From positions 1-7,507 of the forward strand of contig JAJZXP010000337.1 of assembly GCA_021806345.1 (NCBI GenBank): DNA of 7,507 bases, given 5' to 3'. Made by a program: the position numbers and the translations under genes. The stretch comes from Thermoplasmata archaeon (lineage in GTDB: Archaea > Thermoplasmatota > Thermoplasmata > Thermoplasmatales > Thermoplasmataceae). The stretch's first letter is position 1. Every line of letters starts with the position of its first letter. Below the pieces are notes generated by a model that was not told where the DNA came from, searched no databases, and saw only the letters and a list, made by a program, of their open reading frames with translations. Below are positions 1 through 5,821 of this stretch, piece by piece.

Positions 1-156
1 TATGTAATCAATATCGAGCTTTCCCATTAGCTCATAGATTGCTTTCAGTGTCCTGCTGTCAAAGAGCAGATCCGAAGTTTTTCTGTCCATCCCCTCCTTG
101 AAGGAGAACAGTTTTTCTTTTATCAGTTGTTCCAGCGCCGATCTGTCATTTTCCAT
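1..156 (-). CDS. Probable RIO1-family atypical serine protein kinase, N-terminal part only (cut by window start)
   Basis: This is an open frame on the minus strand starting at ATG 156-154 and running off the left edge, giving 52 residues. The stretch around residues 29-52 (LLFDSRTLKAIYELMG, then KLDIDYI) resembles the segment just before the nucleotide-binding loop of archaeal RIO1 kinases, where a (V/L)FD-x-RTL-x-x-(I/L)Y-x-L pattern precedes the ISTGKEA loop. RIO1 kinases act in the cytoplasm in small ribosomal subunit maturation. The catalytic loop and active-site residues lie outside the window, so the call rests on this N-terminal match from memory. No good TATA box sits at the leaderless distance; TAATAATA (178-171) is slightly too close. 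The gene is transcribed away from the rest of the window and is probably a chromosomal neighbour rather than part of the accessory region. Confidence 0.65.
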   Translation of the reverse strand, partial: MENDRSALEQLIKEKLFSFKEGMDRKTSDLLFDSRTLKAIYELMGKLDIDYI

Positions 157-331
157 ATTACTTGAAACAATATTATTAGATTTCTCAATTACTACCATAG
201 CCCAATTATCTCTATTACATATAGTATTTAAACCCATAAAAGAACATCGCATGGTTTTTGTCGCTTTGAAAAATAATTCGGACTCGTTTTCGTATTTTGT
301 GTCTCATAGGATCTTTGAAAAACCAAAAAAC

Positions 332-358
332 GACCCGTGGTTTATGTACTCACGGGTC
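332..358 (-). terminator. Perfect 8-bp inverted repeat, terminator-like on the minus strand
   Basis: GACCCGTG (332-339) and CACGGGTC (351-358) are perfect reverse complements around an 11-base loop. Read on the minus strand the stem is followed, one base later, by six T residues (330-325), the shape of an intrinsic terminator. No minus-strand gene lies close enough on the right to need it, so it may stop antisense transcription, be part of a small RNA, or be a dyad operator instead. The stem is seen directly; the role is inference. Confidence 0.35.
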
Positions 359-446
359 ACCTTTTGGGATATAATAATATACGAATAAATGTAACTATAT
401 TATGAATCCAGCCAAGTACTGTAATTGTCAAGGGAGACGGGTTGCA

Positions 447-460
447 TGAAAGCCTTAAAT
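447..460 (+). promoter_or_regulatory. Putative archaeal BRE/TATA promoter of the nuclease-like gene
   Basis: TGAAAGCC (447-454) followed by TTAAAT (455-460) resembles a purine-rich BRE plus TATA box. Its centre is about 25-26 bases before ATG 483, the spacing expected when transcription begins at the start codon. No ribosome site precedes 483, which fits a leaderless mRNA. Confidence 0.45.
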
Positions 461-482
461 TCTAATCTTTAATTGATGCATC

Positions 483-1274
483 ATGGACAAAACAATGAAA
501 CAGAAATTTAGACAGCCTTTTGGCTACTTTATGGAACACTTAATTGCAAAGTATTTTCTTTCAACAGGAGTTTTTGAAATGGACCATGGACATAATCATG
601 CATACGAATGGAATATAAAATTAGAGAAAAACGATTTAAAACAACTAAAAATACTATTAGACATATTAAACATAGATATCGAAGAATACAAAAGATCAAT
701 TATTGAAATTCTTAAGGGTGAAAGAATAATCGATGTGAATTCCTTAGAAGTAATAAATAAGTTGTTTACACTTAGGGATAACAAAGCATTATGGCAAGAA
801 AAATTAATCCTATATTCAACTTCAAATCTCGTAGCATCAAACCACATAGAAATACTTAGAATTGAAGGAGGTAAATTAATAGTTAGTGAAATTAAAAGTC
901 AATATGGACCGAACCCTGATTATAGAATACAAATCGAATTCCAGCAAATTAACACTCTTGCACAATTAACCAATGCAGGCATACGCACTTCATTGATATA
1001 CGTCATTGCTCTGCCAGAACCAAGGTTTGTTGAAATTCCATTCATAGCGTTGTATGATATATTCAATCAATATGACGATTTTAATGGGAAGATGTTTACC
1101 ACAGAAAACTGGACTTCAATTAGAATCCGTATCCCTTTTGAATATAGGAAAGATTTCAGATTTAAAACCATAGATAAATCACTTCATAACTATAAAGACG
1201 AGAATTCACTATTTAATTCAATACTAAACGAATTTCCAGATAAGTTCAATCACCTGAAGGAATTATTAAATTGA
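483..1274 (+). CDS. PD-(D/E)xK-like nuclease domain protein, 263 aa
   Basis: The family is not recognised by name, but the layout fits the PD-(D/E)xK nuclease fold. A first helix carries a Glu (GYFMEHLIAKYFL, E18). A strand carries an acidic residue (HIEIL, E123) in place of the usual Asp, then a turn and the E-x-K strand (LIVSEIKSQ, E136 and K138). A helix follows with two Gln (Q154, Q155) and then a hydrophobic strand (SLIYVIALPEP). The 12 residues between E123 and E136 suit the family. About 80 Lys/Ile/Glu-rich helical residues (40-120) are inserted between the first helix and the core. It would cut or bind DNA using metal ions; the substrate is unknown. The gene stands alone, has its own leaderless-type promoter, and is more AT-rich than the replication operon. 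A start at ATG 495 is possible. A catalytically dead relative is the main alternative. Confidence 0.5.
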   Translation: MDKTMKQKFRQPFGYFMEHLIAKYFLSTGVFEMDHGHNHAYEWNIKLEKNDLKQLKILLDILNIDIEEYKRSIIEILKGERIIDVNSLEVINKLFTLRDNKALWQEKLILYSTSNLVASNHIEILRIEGGKLIVSEIKSQYGPNPDYRIQIEFQQINTLAQLTNAGIRTSLIYVIALPEPRFVEIPFIALYDIFNQYDDFNGKMFTTENWTSIRIRIPFEYRKDFRFKTIDKSLHNYKDENSLFNSILNEFPDKFNHLKELLN

Positions 1275-1657
1275 TATTTTCCTCCAAACAGTTCCACTAC
1301 GACTCTGATAATAGTTATGACCACTGTAGAAATTAACACAATTATGAGAACGATGATCACCGAGCAAAAGAGGCCCAATGACGCAGAAAATCGATAGGCA
1401 CTGCAGAATCATATAAAATCATCCACTGTCTCTGTGAAAATCAACATTATATAGACCTCCGTACCGATTATCGCAATGAGGACGGTCATCAAGGAAATGG
1501 TCCATATCTCAGTAACGGATAGATCTGATGCAATGATGCCAAAAATATCTGCAATCCCGCCGCCTTTCTGTCCCATGATGTAGTCTGTAGCCACATTTAT
1601 CAATCCGATTAAGCCGTTCCAAAAGTAAAGAAATAGTACACCTGATACAAAACACTA
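1275..1657 (-). pseudogene. Decayed remnant of an integral membrane protein (minus strand, in-frame stops)
   Basis: A single minus-strand frame reads as membrane protein across stop codons. Downstream of TAG (1657-1655) it gives a hydrophobic stretch (FVSGVLFLYFWNGLIGLI), then a Gly-rich loop (MGQKGGG) and two more apolar segments. TGA (1411-1409) then interrupts, after which the same frame continues as another strongly apolar helix (SVIIVLIIVLISTVVITII). The longest uninterrupted part, from TTG 1603 to TGA 1409, would be 64 residues, with no ribosome site or promoter. Hydrophobic character on both sides of the stop suggests a broken gene fragment. No family was recognised. It could instead be a short real membrane protein (1409-1603) with chance apolar sequence beside it. 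Confidence 0.35.
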
Positions 1658-1885
1658 CCATCTAAAAACCTATTTCTTAAGTTATTCCAGATATAACAGA
1701 AGAAGTAGAAAAGCACGCTGTTTCTGTAAGATTATTCGCTTTAATTTTCATGGAACTTCCGATAAAAAATAACATTTAAACTCAAGAACGAGACCTCGCC
1801 GAGCCCTTCAAAGCATGAAAATAGAATTTGAGATGAAAGCAAAATAAGAACCATACGGGCTTTGCTGTGAAAATACATCAGGGAT
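1658..1885. other. Gene-free stretch downstream of the 355-aa gene
   Basis: Nothing convincing is encoded here. A short plus-strand frame (1681-1779) without a start codon reads like protein (VIPDITEEVEKHAVSVRLF) and may be a scrap of a lost gene. On the minus strand, T-rich runs just after the stop of the 355-aa gene (for example TTCTTATTTTGC, around 1850-1839) could end its transcript, as archaeal terminators are often simple T-rich tracts. Confidence 0.3.
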
Positions 1886-2953
1886 TTATGATTTCTTCTC
1901 GTTAGTGTTTTTATTGATTTCACCCATGAGTTTCTCCATATAACTCATTCCATCCTCCTTCATTAGAACTTTAATATTATCTAAAAATGCCTGCATTAGT
2001 CGAGCGCCTAAATCATCAAACCCAAGATCCAGAACCATTCCTGATAATATTGCAAAATCGAAAAACATGAATTCTCTGCTCTGAATCATTATTGTCAGAC
2101 CTAAAGCGGCGGTGAAATAGTTAAAGGGGAAAACATTACTTTGGAGAGTTTTGAAGAATTCAAGATATCCTGAATAGCTTTTAGGGCGCTTGTTGTTTTT
2201 AATTATGCTTTCAAATCTACCTATCACTTCCTTGTCCAGCGCGATTGAATCTATCTTTGACTTAATTTCTTCAGGTAAAGAACGCATATACGAATCATCT
2301 AGTTTGAATAAGAGGGGAACAGAATCTTCTTTACTTCCAGGTTTAGATTTCAAAAACAACTTTGTCGCATAACTTAGATTTATATTAAAAAGGGAACCTA
2401 AATATATGAACTCTGTAAATTCCCAATAATGCGGAAAATCTCTTATAATAAAATTAATGGTCTCTTTAATGCAATCCGTATCCTTTATCCTCTTAGCGAG
2501 ATCTTTATGGTTATCACCTACTATCTTCTTGATACTCTCTAAATTTTGAGCGGTGGACTCGGAAAGCCTTAGTATATAATTACCACCCTTTAAGTCTGAG
2601 ATTTTGTTGCCATACTTAGAAAGATAATCCTCAATAATATGACGTGTATGAAAGTTTTCGTTCAGATTATTTTCCTTGGATTGTAGTTTTCGGTCAAATT
2701 CACCCTTGACAGGGTGCCCTATGTTTATTGGATAGAGATATTTTTTTTCTGCTAAACTGTTTATAAATTTTACACGTGCAATTTCTGATTGTGATAGTTT
2801 CTCGGATACATAAGCAACCATCCCCTCCAGTATGTCTTTTATTTCTAGTAAAGTATTAGAGATCTGTCCCTGAAATATCGGCATCAGTGTCAAATACCGC
2901 AATGCTTGAAACTCATATCCACTCAGAGCAATGGAAACGTTTTTTTGATGCAT
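1886..2953 (-). CDS. Uncharacterised helical protein, 355 aa, divergent from the replication operon
   Basis: No family was recognised. The frame ends at TAA 1888-1886. Two ATGs are possible, at 2977 and 2953. The second is preferred because ATTATATG (2982-2975 on the minus strand) sits about 26 bases before it, the leaderless spacing, and the eight extra residues from 2977 would lie within that promoter. The protein appears soluble and mostly helical. It begins with a beta-like segment and helix (NVSIALSGYEFQALRYL), is Lys/Glu/Asn-rich through residues 50-170, and has an apolar C-terminal part (about 270-330, with FNYFTAALGLTIMI and FDFAILSGMVLDLGF) that may form a buried helical bundle or weak membrane contact. 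No catalytic motif, zinc site or signal peptide was seen. It shares an intergenic region with an RHH regulator gene, so it may belong to the same element and be co-regulated. It is AT-rich like the nuclease-like gene. Confidence 0.7.
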   Translation of the reverse strand: MHQKNVSIALSGYEFQALRYLTLMPIFQGQISNTLLEIKDILEGMVAYVSEKLSQSEIARVKFINSLAEKKYLYPINIGHPVKGEFDRKLQSKENNLNENFHTRHIIEDYLSKYGNKISDLKGGNYILRLSESTAQNLESIKKIVGDNHKDLAKRIKDTDCIKETINFIIRDFPHYWEFTEFIYLGSLFNINLSYATKLFLKSKPGSKEDSVPLLFKLDDSYMRSLPEEIKSKIDSIALDKEVIGRFESIIKNNKRPKSYSGYLEFFKTLQSNVFPFNYFTAALGLTIMIQSREFMFFDFAILSGMVLDLGFDDLGARLMQAFLDNIKVLMKEDGMSYMEKLMGEINKNTNEKKS

Positions 2954-2974
2954 GTATGCGTATATACAAAGAAA

Positions 2975-2990
2975 CATATAATCTCTTTGG
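2975..2990 (-). promoter_or_regulatory. Putative BRE/TATA promoter for the 355-aa gene
   Basis: On the minus strand CCAAAGAG (2990-2983) precedes ATTATATG (2982-2975), a BRE-like and TATA-like pair. The TATA centre is about 25-26 bases from ATG 2953. This supports the shorter start and a leaderless message. Confidence 0.45.
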
Positions 2991-3005
2991 CTAATATCAA
3001 TAAAG

Positions 3006-3021
3006 GAAGAAAGTATTTATA
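3006..3021 (+). promoter_or_regulatory. Putative BRE/TATA promoter of the replication operon
   Basis: Purine-rich GAAGAAAG (3006-3013) runs directly into TATTTATA (3014-3021), a strong archaeal TATA match. Its centre is about 26 bases before ATG 3044, so the transcript should start at or next to that ATG. This decides the start of the RHH gene against the upstream in-frame ATG at 2906, which lies inside the divergent gene. It is the only clear promoter for the seven-gene operon, and the RHH product is the obvious candidate to bind here. Confidence 0.6.
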
Positions 3022-3043
3022 CACACATAATATTTCCATACAT

Positions 3044-3310
3044 ATGGACAGATTTAGTTTGTATGTAAAAAGCAAGGAGCTGGGTTTAATCCGAAGAAAG
3101 GCAAAGAGGCTGGGTTATTCGGTCTCACGTTTGATGGTTTTTGCAGCTTTGAATTATGAACCTATCAAAACGGTTAAACCAGAGAACGCAAGCAATGAAA
3201 ACGCTTTGAACTTAGAAGAAACGCATAAGAAAAGCGGTCCGGTGGCCGCAACGAAAGCACCGCAGTTTCACGGAAGTGAGAACTTGAATCATGTCAAATC
3301 TAAACATTGA
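3044..3310 (+). CDS. Ribbon-helix-helix (CopG/Arc-like) DNA-binding regulator, 88 aa
   Basis: Residues 1-40 follow the ribbon-helix-helix plan: a short strand with alternating residues (DRFSLYVKS), a basic helix (KELGLIRRKAKRLG), a Gly-Tyr turn, and a second helix (SVSRLMVFAALNY). RHH proteins dimerise through the strand and bind operator DNA with it. Small members such as CopG repress plasmid replication genes. The remaining 48 residues are polar and probably disordered (Asn, Glu, Lys, Ser). The gene is first in the replication operon and starts at the leaderless distance from its TATA box, so autoregulation and copy-number control are likely; this is inference from context. The next gene starts 20 bases before this one stops. 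An upstream start at 2906 is rejected because it would run through the divergent gene and the promoter. Confidence 0.7.
   Translation: MDRFSLYVKSKELGLIRRKAKRLGYSVSRLMVFAALNYEPIKTVKPENASNENALNLEETHKKSGPVAATKAPQFHGSENLNHVKSKH
3272..3279 (+). promoter_or_regulatory. Ribosome binding site for the 47-aa gene
   Basis: GGAAGTGA matches the archaeal anti-16S consensus GGAGGTGA at 7 of 8 bases and ends 11 bases before ATG 3291. It supports translation of the short overlapping gene. Confidence 0.5.
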
Positions 3311-3434
3311 AACGAAAAAAGAGAGGGGTCCCGAGAAGGCCACATGGTTAAGCACCAGGGCACAGAGAATCAAAGAACTTCAAGAACTCTTGGCGGAGCT
3401 ATTCGATGGTAAGAAGGAGGGCCAGAAAAAATGA
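3291..3434 (+). CDS. Small charged helical protein, 47 aa
   Basis: This short gene lies between the regulator and the ATPase. It starts at ATG 3291, overlaps the end of the RHH gene by 20 bases, and ends at TGA 3432-3434, forming an ATGA overlap with the ATPase start at 3431. A near-consensus ribosome site at 3272-3279 supports it. The product is hydrophilic: a polar N-terminus with Lys/Glu, then an amphipathic helix with a Leu pattern (RIKELQELLAELF, residues 26-38) and a basic tail (GKKEGQKK). The helix could mediate pairing or partner binding. No family was recognised. Besides any function of the protein, its translation would couple regulator and ATPase synthesis. Confidence comes from the overlaps and ribosome site, not from homology. 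Confidence 0.6.
   Translation: MSNLNIETKKERGPEKATWLSTRAQRIKELQELLAELFDGKKEGQKK
3416..3421 (+). promoter_or_regulatory. Ribosome binding site for the ATPase gene
   Basis: GGAGGG ends 9 bases before ATG 3431. The site lies inside the last codons of the 47-aa gene and fixes the ATPase start at the ATGA overlap. Confidence 0.65.
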
Positions 3435-5821
3435 AAAAAGAAGAAGGGAAAACCCCACCTGTGCATCAAAATGTCAAAGTGCCTAAAAAAGGTATTGTGT
3501 TTGAAAAAACAACCATTGGAGCTGTATTACATTTAGATGCTGGTGAGAGGAATGTTACTCATGACGAATTGCAGCAGCTTCAGTCCGGCATAATTCCCCC
3601 CGGACTCGATGGAAAAATGACACCGGATGAATTTGAGAAGATCAAGAAATCCGTGAAGAACGAAACAAAAGCCCCCTTTCAAACAAAATCCGGGTCAAAA
3701 GTTTTTCTGGGAAAACAATACCGTCGCGTTAACCCGGCGCTGGACTTTATAGATGATCGTTTAATGATTCTGGTGCCGCTGCCTACGGAGAAGCCTATTT
3801 TTGACAGAAAAGGAGAAATGATCGGAACCCGGACTGATATTGATAATTTTGTAATAACGAGCAACAGAGAAGTGCTTGATTGTATTGCAAGCGAATTTAC
3901 AAAAATGGACTTGATTCCATGGATCCCTGAAAGTGTTGTTGATCAAAGATGGTCCGCTCGTTCATTGGAATCATTCATTCGGGACGGTACGAGCATGGAC
4001 CCCAGCGAGGTGTTCAGAGAAGTTAAAGGAACTTGGGATTATTTCATGGACCTAGGCACGAATCAAGGGGCCGCTGTTGCATGCTCGCTGTATATTTTTC
4101 TGACCTATTGCTATCCTTTGTTCCCATCAGTCCCTTATGTGAGATTCACAGGGTCAAAAGGCGCCGCTAAATCAAAAGCAGGGGCTATTTTCGAACAGAT
4201 CTCGTTCAATTCTCTGAATGCCGTTAATGTGAGTCCGGCGTCCATGTTCCGAACAATCCAGGACACCCGCGGCACCCTGATCATTGACGAAGCGGAAGCA
4301 TATGGCAAAAGGGGGCAGAAGAGCGAATCCCAGGAAGCACTGAATCAAGTGATAAATTCGGGGTGGCAAGCTCAGGGGAAGGTGCCGAGGATTGAGACAC
4401 AAGGCACAAAGAGGGTTCGTGTAAATTACTCTACTTATGGGCCGAAGGTTATCTGTGGAATTAACAGCGTTACTGAAACTCTCAGAGACCGGAGCTACGA
4501 AATTCTGTTAGTTAAAACCTTGGATAGAATAAAATCGGGCCGGACCGTGAGGGAAAATGATCCAAGATGGCAGCGACTTAGAGACATGATCTACGTCTTC
4601 ATCATGAACTATTGGCAAGAAATCAACCAAATAGCGGAAAATGAAGAAATAGAGAACCGGCTCAATCTCATAGGCCGGGAATTTGATAAAGCTAAACCTC
4701 TCCTGGTGCTCGCTGCCTTCTTCACAAAGCATGCCGGCGTGGAAGGAAAATCCTTAATTAATGAAACGTGGGAATTCCTTAGCAATCAACAGGAAAAAGA
4801 AACGGAAGTTCAGCTCGATTCCATCGAATTTTCCATAATCGAAGAATTGGAGTTATTGATCAAGGCTGAACTTCAGAAAGTCCTCGAGTACAAGAAGATG
4901 GAAGATGCGGAACTTGATGAGATACCAGTCCAAATTAAATTGATAGAGCTTACCGAGATGGTTGCGACAGCTGAGGGGATCGATGTAACGAACCCAAGGT
5001 TCAATAAAACGAGATACTCAAAGATACTGAAAGATAAGCTCTTGAAGATGGGCGTTTGTAAAAAAATCCTGAAGGGGCATTCAAATTTTGTGTATTTCAA
5101 AGTTACCAGTAAGGACGTCAAAACCGCTAAAGTGCGCTACCGCATAGATGAAGATGAGAAAGACGATAACCACGATAACCATGGTCACCGTGATAACCTT
5201 GATAACCTTGATAACCAAATCAATTACGATAACCAAATCAATTACGATAACCAAATCAATTACGATAACCAAATCAATTACGATAACCAACACGATAACC
5301 AACAAAAAATTACGGAAAATACAGGGTCTAACAACGATAGGGTTATCGTGGTTACTAAGGTTACCACATGCGAGACGGGAGAAACAACAAAATCACGGGA
5401 AAAATCAGATAAAAACCCCGCAGAAAACGGTACCTTAAAAGAAAAAAATAGTTGTAGTAGCCCTCATGACACGGACAATTCAACGTCTAATGATAACCAC
5501 ACAAAAACCAATATCCACGAGCAAAAAGAAGACGTTAGTCGTAAAATGGAATATGCGGATCAATTTCCGATCACCCATGAAGATGGAGACACGATCTGGG
5601 TTCAACTATCCAATATGGGTTACCTTGTAGATCCGAACTCAGGGATCACAATCGACAGTAAGCACTACAAGATCGGCATCCATGGGATCGGAAAATTGGC
5701 GGATGATAAAAAAACAAAGCTCATCAGTATAATGGATAAGGAACACTTCACACAGCAGAATGATGGGGCATTAGGCGTAAGGTGGTTTTCAAGGCCACTC
5801 AAGAGGGGGGTGAACTCATGA
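3431..5821 (+). CDS. Replication AAA+ ATPase/helicase with winged helix and iteron-encoded linker, 796 aa
   Basis: A P-loop ATPase lies in the middle. Walker A is GSKGAAKS (241-248, K247), with Ala before the Lys, a variant I recall from plasmid and phage primase-helicase ATPases. Walker B is TLIIDEAE (282-289). A sensor-1-like strand follows (VICGIN, N345), then an arginine-finger candidate (LRDRS, 351-355). Residues 1-200 are an uncharacterised N-terminal region. About 500-558 looks like a winged helix (TRYSKILKDKLLKMGV, then SNFVYFKV), probably for DNA binding. Residues 575-625 are an Asp/Asn repeat linker encoded by the iteron-like array; 626-700 are polar and disordered. About 705-796 form a separate C-terminal domain of unknown type. 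The likely role is origin opening or helicase loading for the primase encoded next, whose start overlaps this stop by ATGA. True helicase activity is inferred, and the exact ATPase family is uncertain. Confidence 0.75.
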   Translation: MKKEEGKTPPVHQNVKVPKKGIVFEKTTIGAVLHLDAGERNVTHDELQQLQSGIIPPGLDGKMTPDEFEKIKKSVKNETKAPFQTKSGSKVFLGKQYRRVNPALDFIDDRLMILVPLPTEKPIFDRKGEMIGTRTDIDNFVITSNREVLDCIASEFTKMDLIPWIPESVVDQRWSARSLESFIRDGTSMDPSEVFREVKGTWDYFMDLGTNQGAAVACSLYIFLTYCYPLFPSVPYVRFTGSKGAAKSKAGAIFEQISFNSLNAVNVSPASMFRTIQDTRGTLIIDEAEAYGKRGQKSESQEALNQVINSGWQAQGKVPRIETQGTKRVRVNYSTYGPKVICGINSVTETLRDRSYEILLVKTLDRIKSGRTVRENDPRWQRLRDMIYVFIMNYWQEINQIAENEEIENRLNLIGREFDKAKPLLVLAAFFTKHAGVEGKSLINETWEFLSNQQEKETEVQLDSIEFSIIEELELLIKAELQKVLEYKKMEDAELDEIPVQIKLIELTEMVATAEGIDVTNPRFNKTRYSKILKDKLLKMGVCKKILKGHSNFVYFKVTSKDVKTAKVRYRIDEDEKDDNHDNHGHRDNLDNLDNQINYDNQINYDNQINYDNQINYDNQHDNQQKITENTGSNNDRVIVVTKVTTCETGETTKSREKSDKNPAENGTLKEKNSCSSPHDTDNSTSNDNHTKTNIHEQKEDVSRKMEYADQFPITHEDGDTIWVQLSNMGYLVDPNSGITIDSKHYKIGIHGIGKLADDKKTKLISIMDKEHFTQQNDGALGVRWFSRPLKRGVNS
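5165..5300 (+). repeat. Iteron-like array of GATAACC heptamers inside the ATPase gene
   Basis: Perfect GATAACC copies begin at 5165, 5174, 5192, 5201, 5210, 5228, 5246, 5264, 5282 and 5294; GGTCACC at 5183 is a degenerate copy in register. Spacing is 9 bp for the first six positions, then 18 bp for four steps, then 12. All steps are multiples of three, so the protein frame is kept. Arrays like this commonly bind replication initiators, but they can also arise by slippage in sequence coding for a flexible linker. Confidence 0.85.
5210..5281 (+). repeat. Four perfect tandem copies of an 18-bp unit
   Basis: GATAACCAAATCAATTAC is repeated exactly four times (5210, 5228, 5246, 5264), encoding DNQINY each time. 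There is no mismatch between copies, so the expansion is recent or is kept identical by homogenisation or selection. The unit is the GATAACC core plus an AT-rich spacer. Confidence 0.95.
5341..5365 (-). repeat. Inverted copies of the iteron-like motif
   Basis: GGTTATC (5341-5347), GGTTACT (5350-5356) and GGTTACC (5359-5365) keep the 9-bp step but in reverse orientation. The 14 bases 5341-5354 are the exact reverse complement of TAACCACGATAACC at 5167-5180. The direct and inverted sets are separated by an A-rich stretch (around 5300-5325). A further direct copy, GATAACCAC, lies at 5492-5500. Confidence 0.8.
5805..5813 (+). promoter_or_regulatory. Ribosome binding site for the primase gene
   Basis: GGGGGGTGA ends 4 bases before ATG 5818 and matches the GGTGA part of the archaeal consensus. 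It decides for the start at 5818, which forms an ATGA overlap with the ATPase stop, over the in-frame ATG at 5782 inside the ATPase gene. Confidence 0.65.

Larger units (their letters stand above)
157..482. other. 326-bp intergenic region between the kinase and nuclease-like genes
   Basis: No convincing gene is visible here. It should hold the divergent promoters of the genes on either side. A TATA-like TATTTAAA lies at 225-232 on the plus strand, about 22 bases before an ATG at 251 that opens a 45-codon frame ending at 388. That frame has no recognisable domain, so it is left uncalled; the TATA box could equally serve a small RNA. A perfect hairpin (332-358) lies in the same stretch. No tRNA or tRNA fragment was recognised. 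Confidence 0.5.

Noticed and set aside
98..388. Plus-strand frame of 96 codons, or its last 45 codons from ATG 251
   Set aside because: The long form runs antisense through the kinase start. The short form has a TATA-like box (225-232) at only approximate spacing, no ribosome site, no domain, and contains the hairpin; not enough to call a gene.
1409..1411. TGA, and TAG at 1655-1657, as recoded codons (selenocysteine or pyrrolysine) in the membrane-protein frame
   Set aside because: No insertion-element structure or supporting gene is visible, and the frame upstream of the first TAG meets another TAG within a few codons, so simple decay is the better reading.
1741..1923. Minus-strand frame of 60 codons
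   Set aside because: It overlaps the end of the 355-aa gene in another frame, has no ribosome site, and its composition does not look like protein.
2906..3043. N-terminal extension of the RHH gene to ATG 2906
   Set aside because: It would overlap the divergent 355-aa gene and translate through the TATA box; the leaderless start at 3044 and the RHH strand beginning there fit better.
5165..5300. CRISPR array
   Set aside because: The repeats are too short, spacers are absent or identical, and the array lies in frame inside a coding sequence.
5081..5438. Long open frames on both strands across the repeat array, with Val/Ile-rich or Thr/Ile-rich products
   Set aside because: They are by-products of a stop-free 9/18-bp repeat inside the ATPase gene; neither has a ribosome site or a natural composition.
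5782..5817. Upstream start of the primase at ATG 5782
   Set aside because: The strong GGGGGGTGA site and ATGA overlap favour 5818; the extra 12 residues show no AEP-related pattern.
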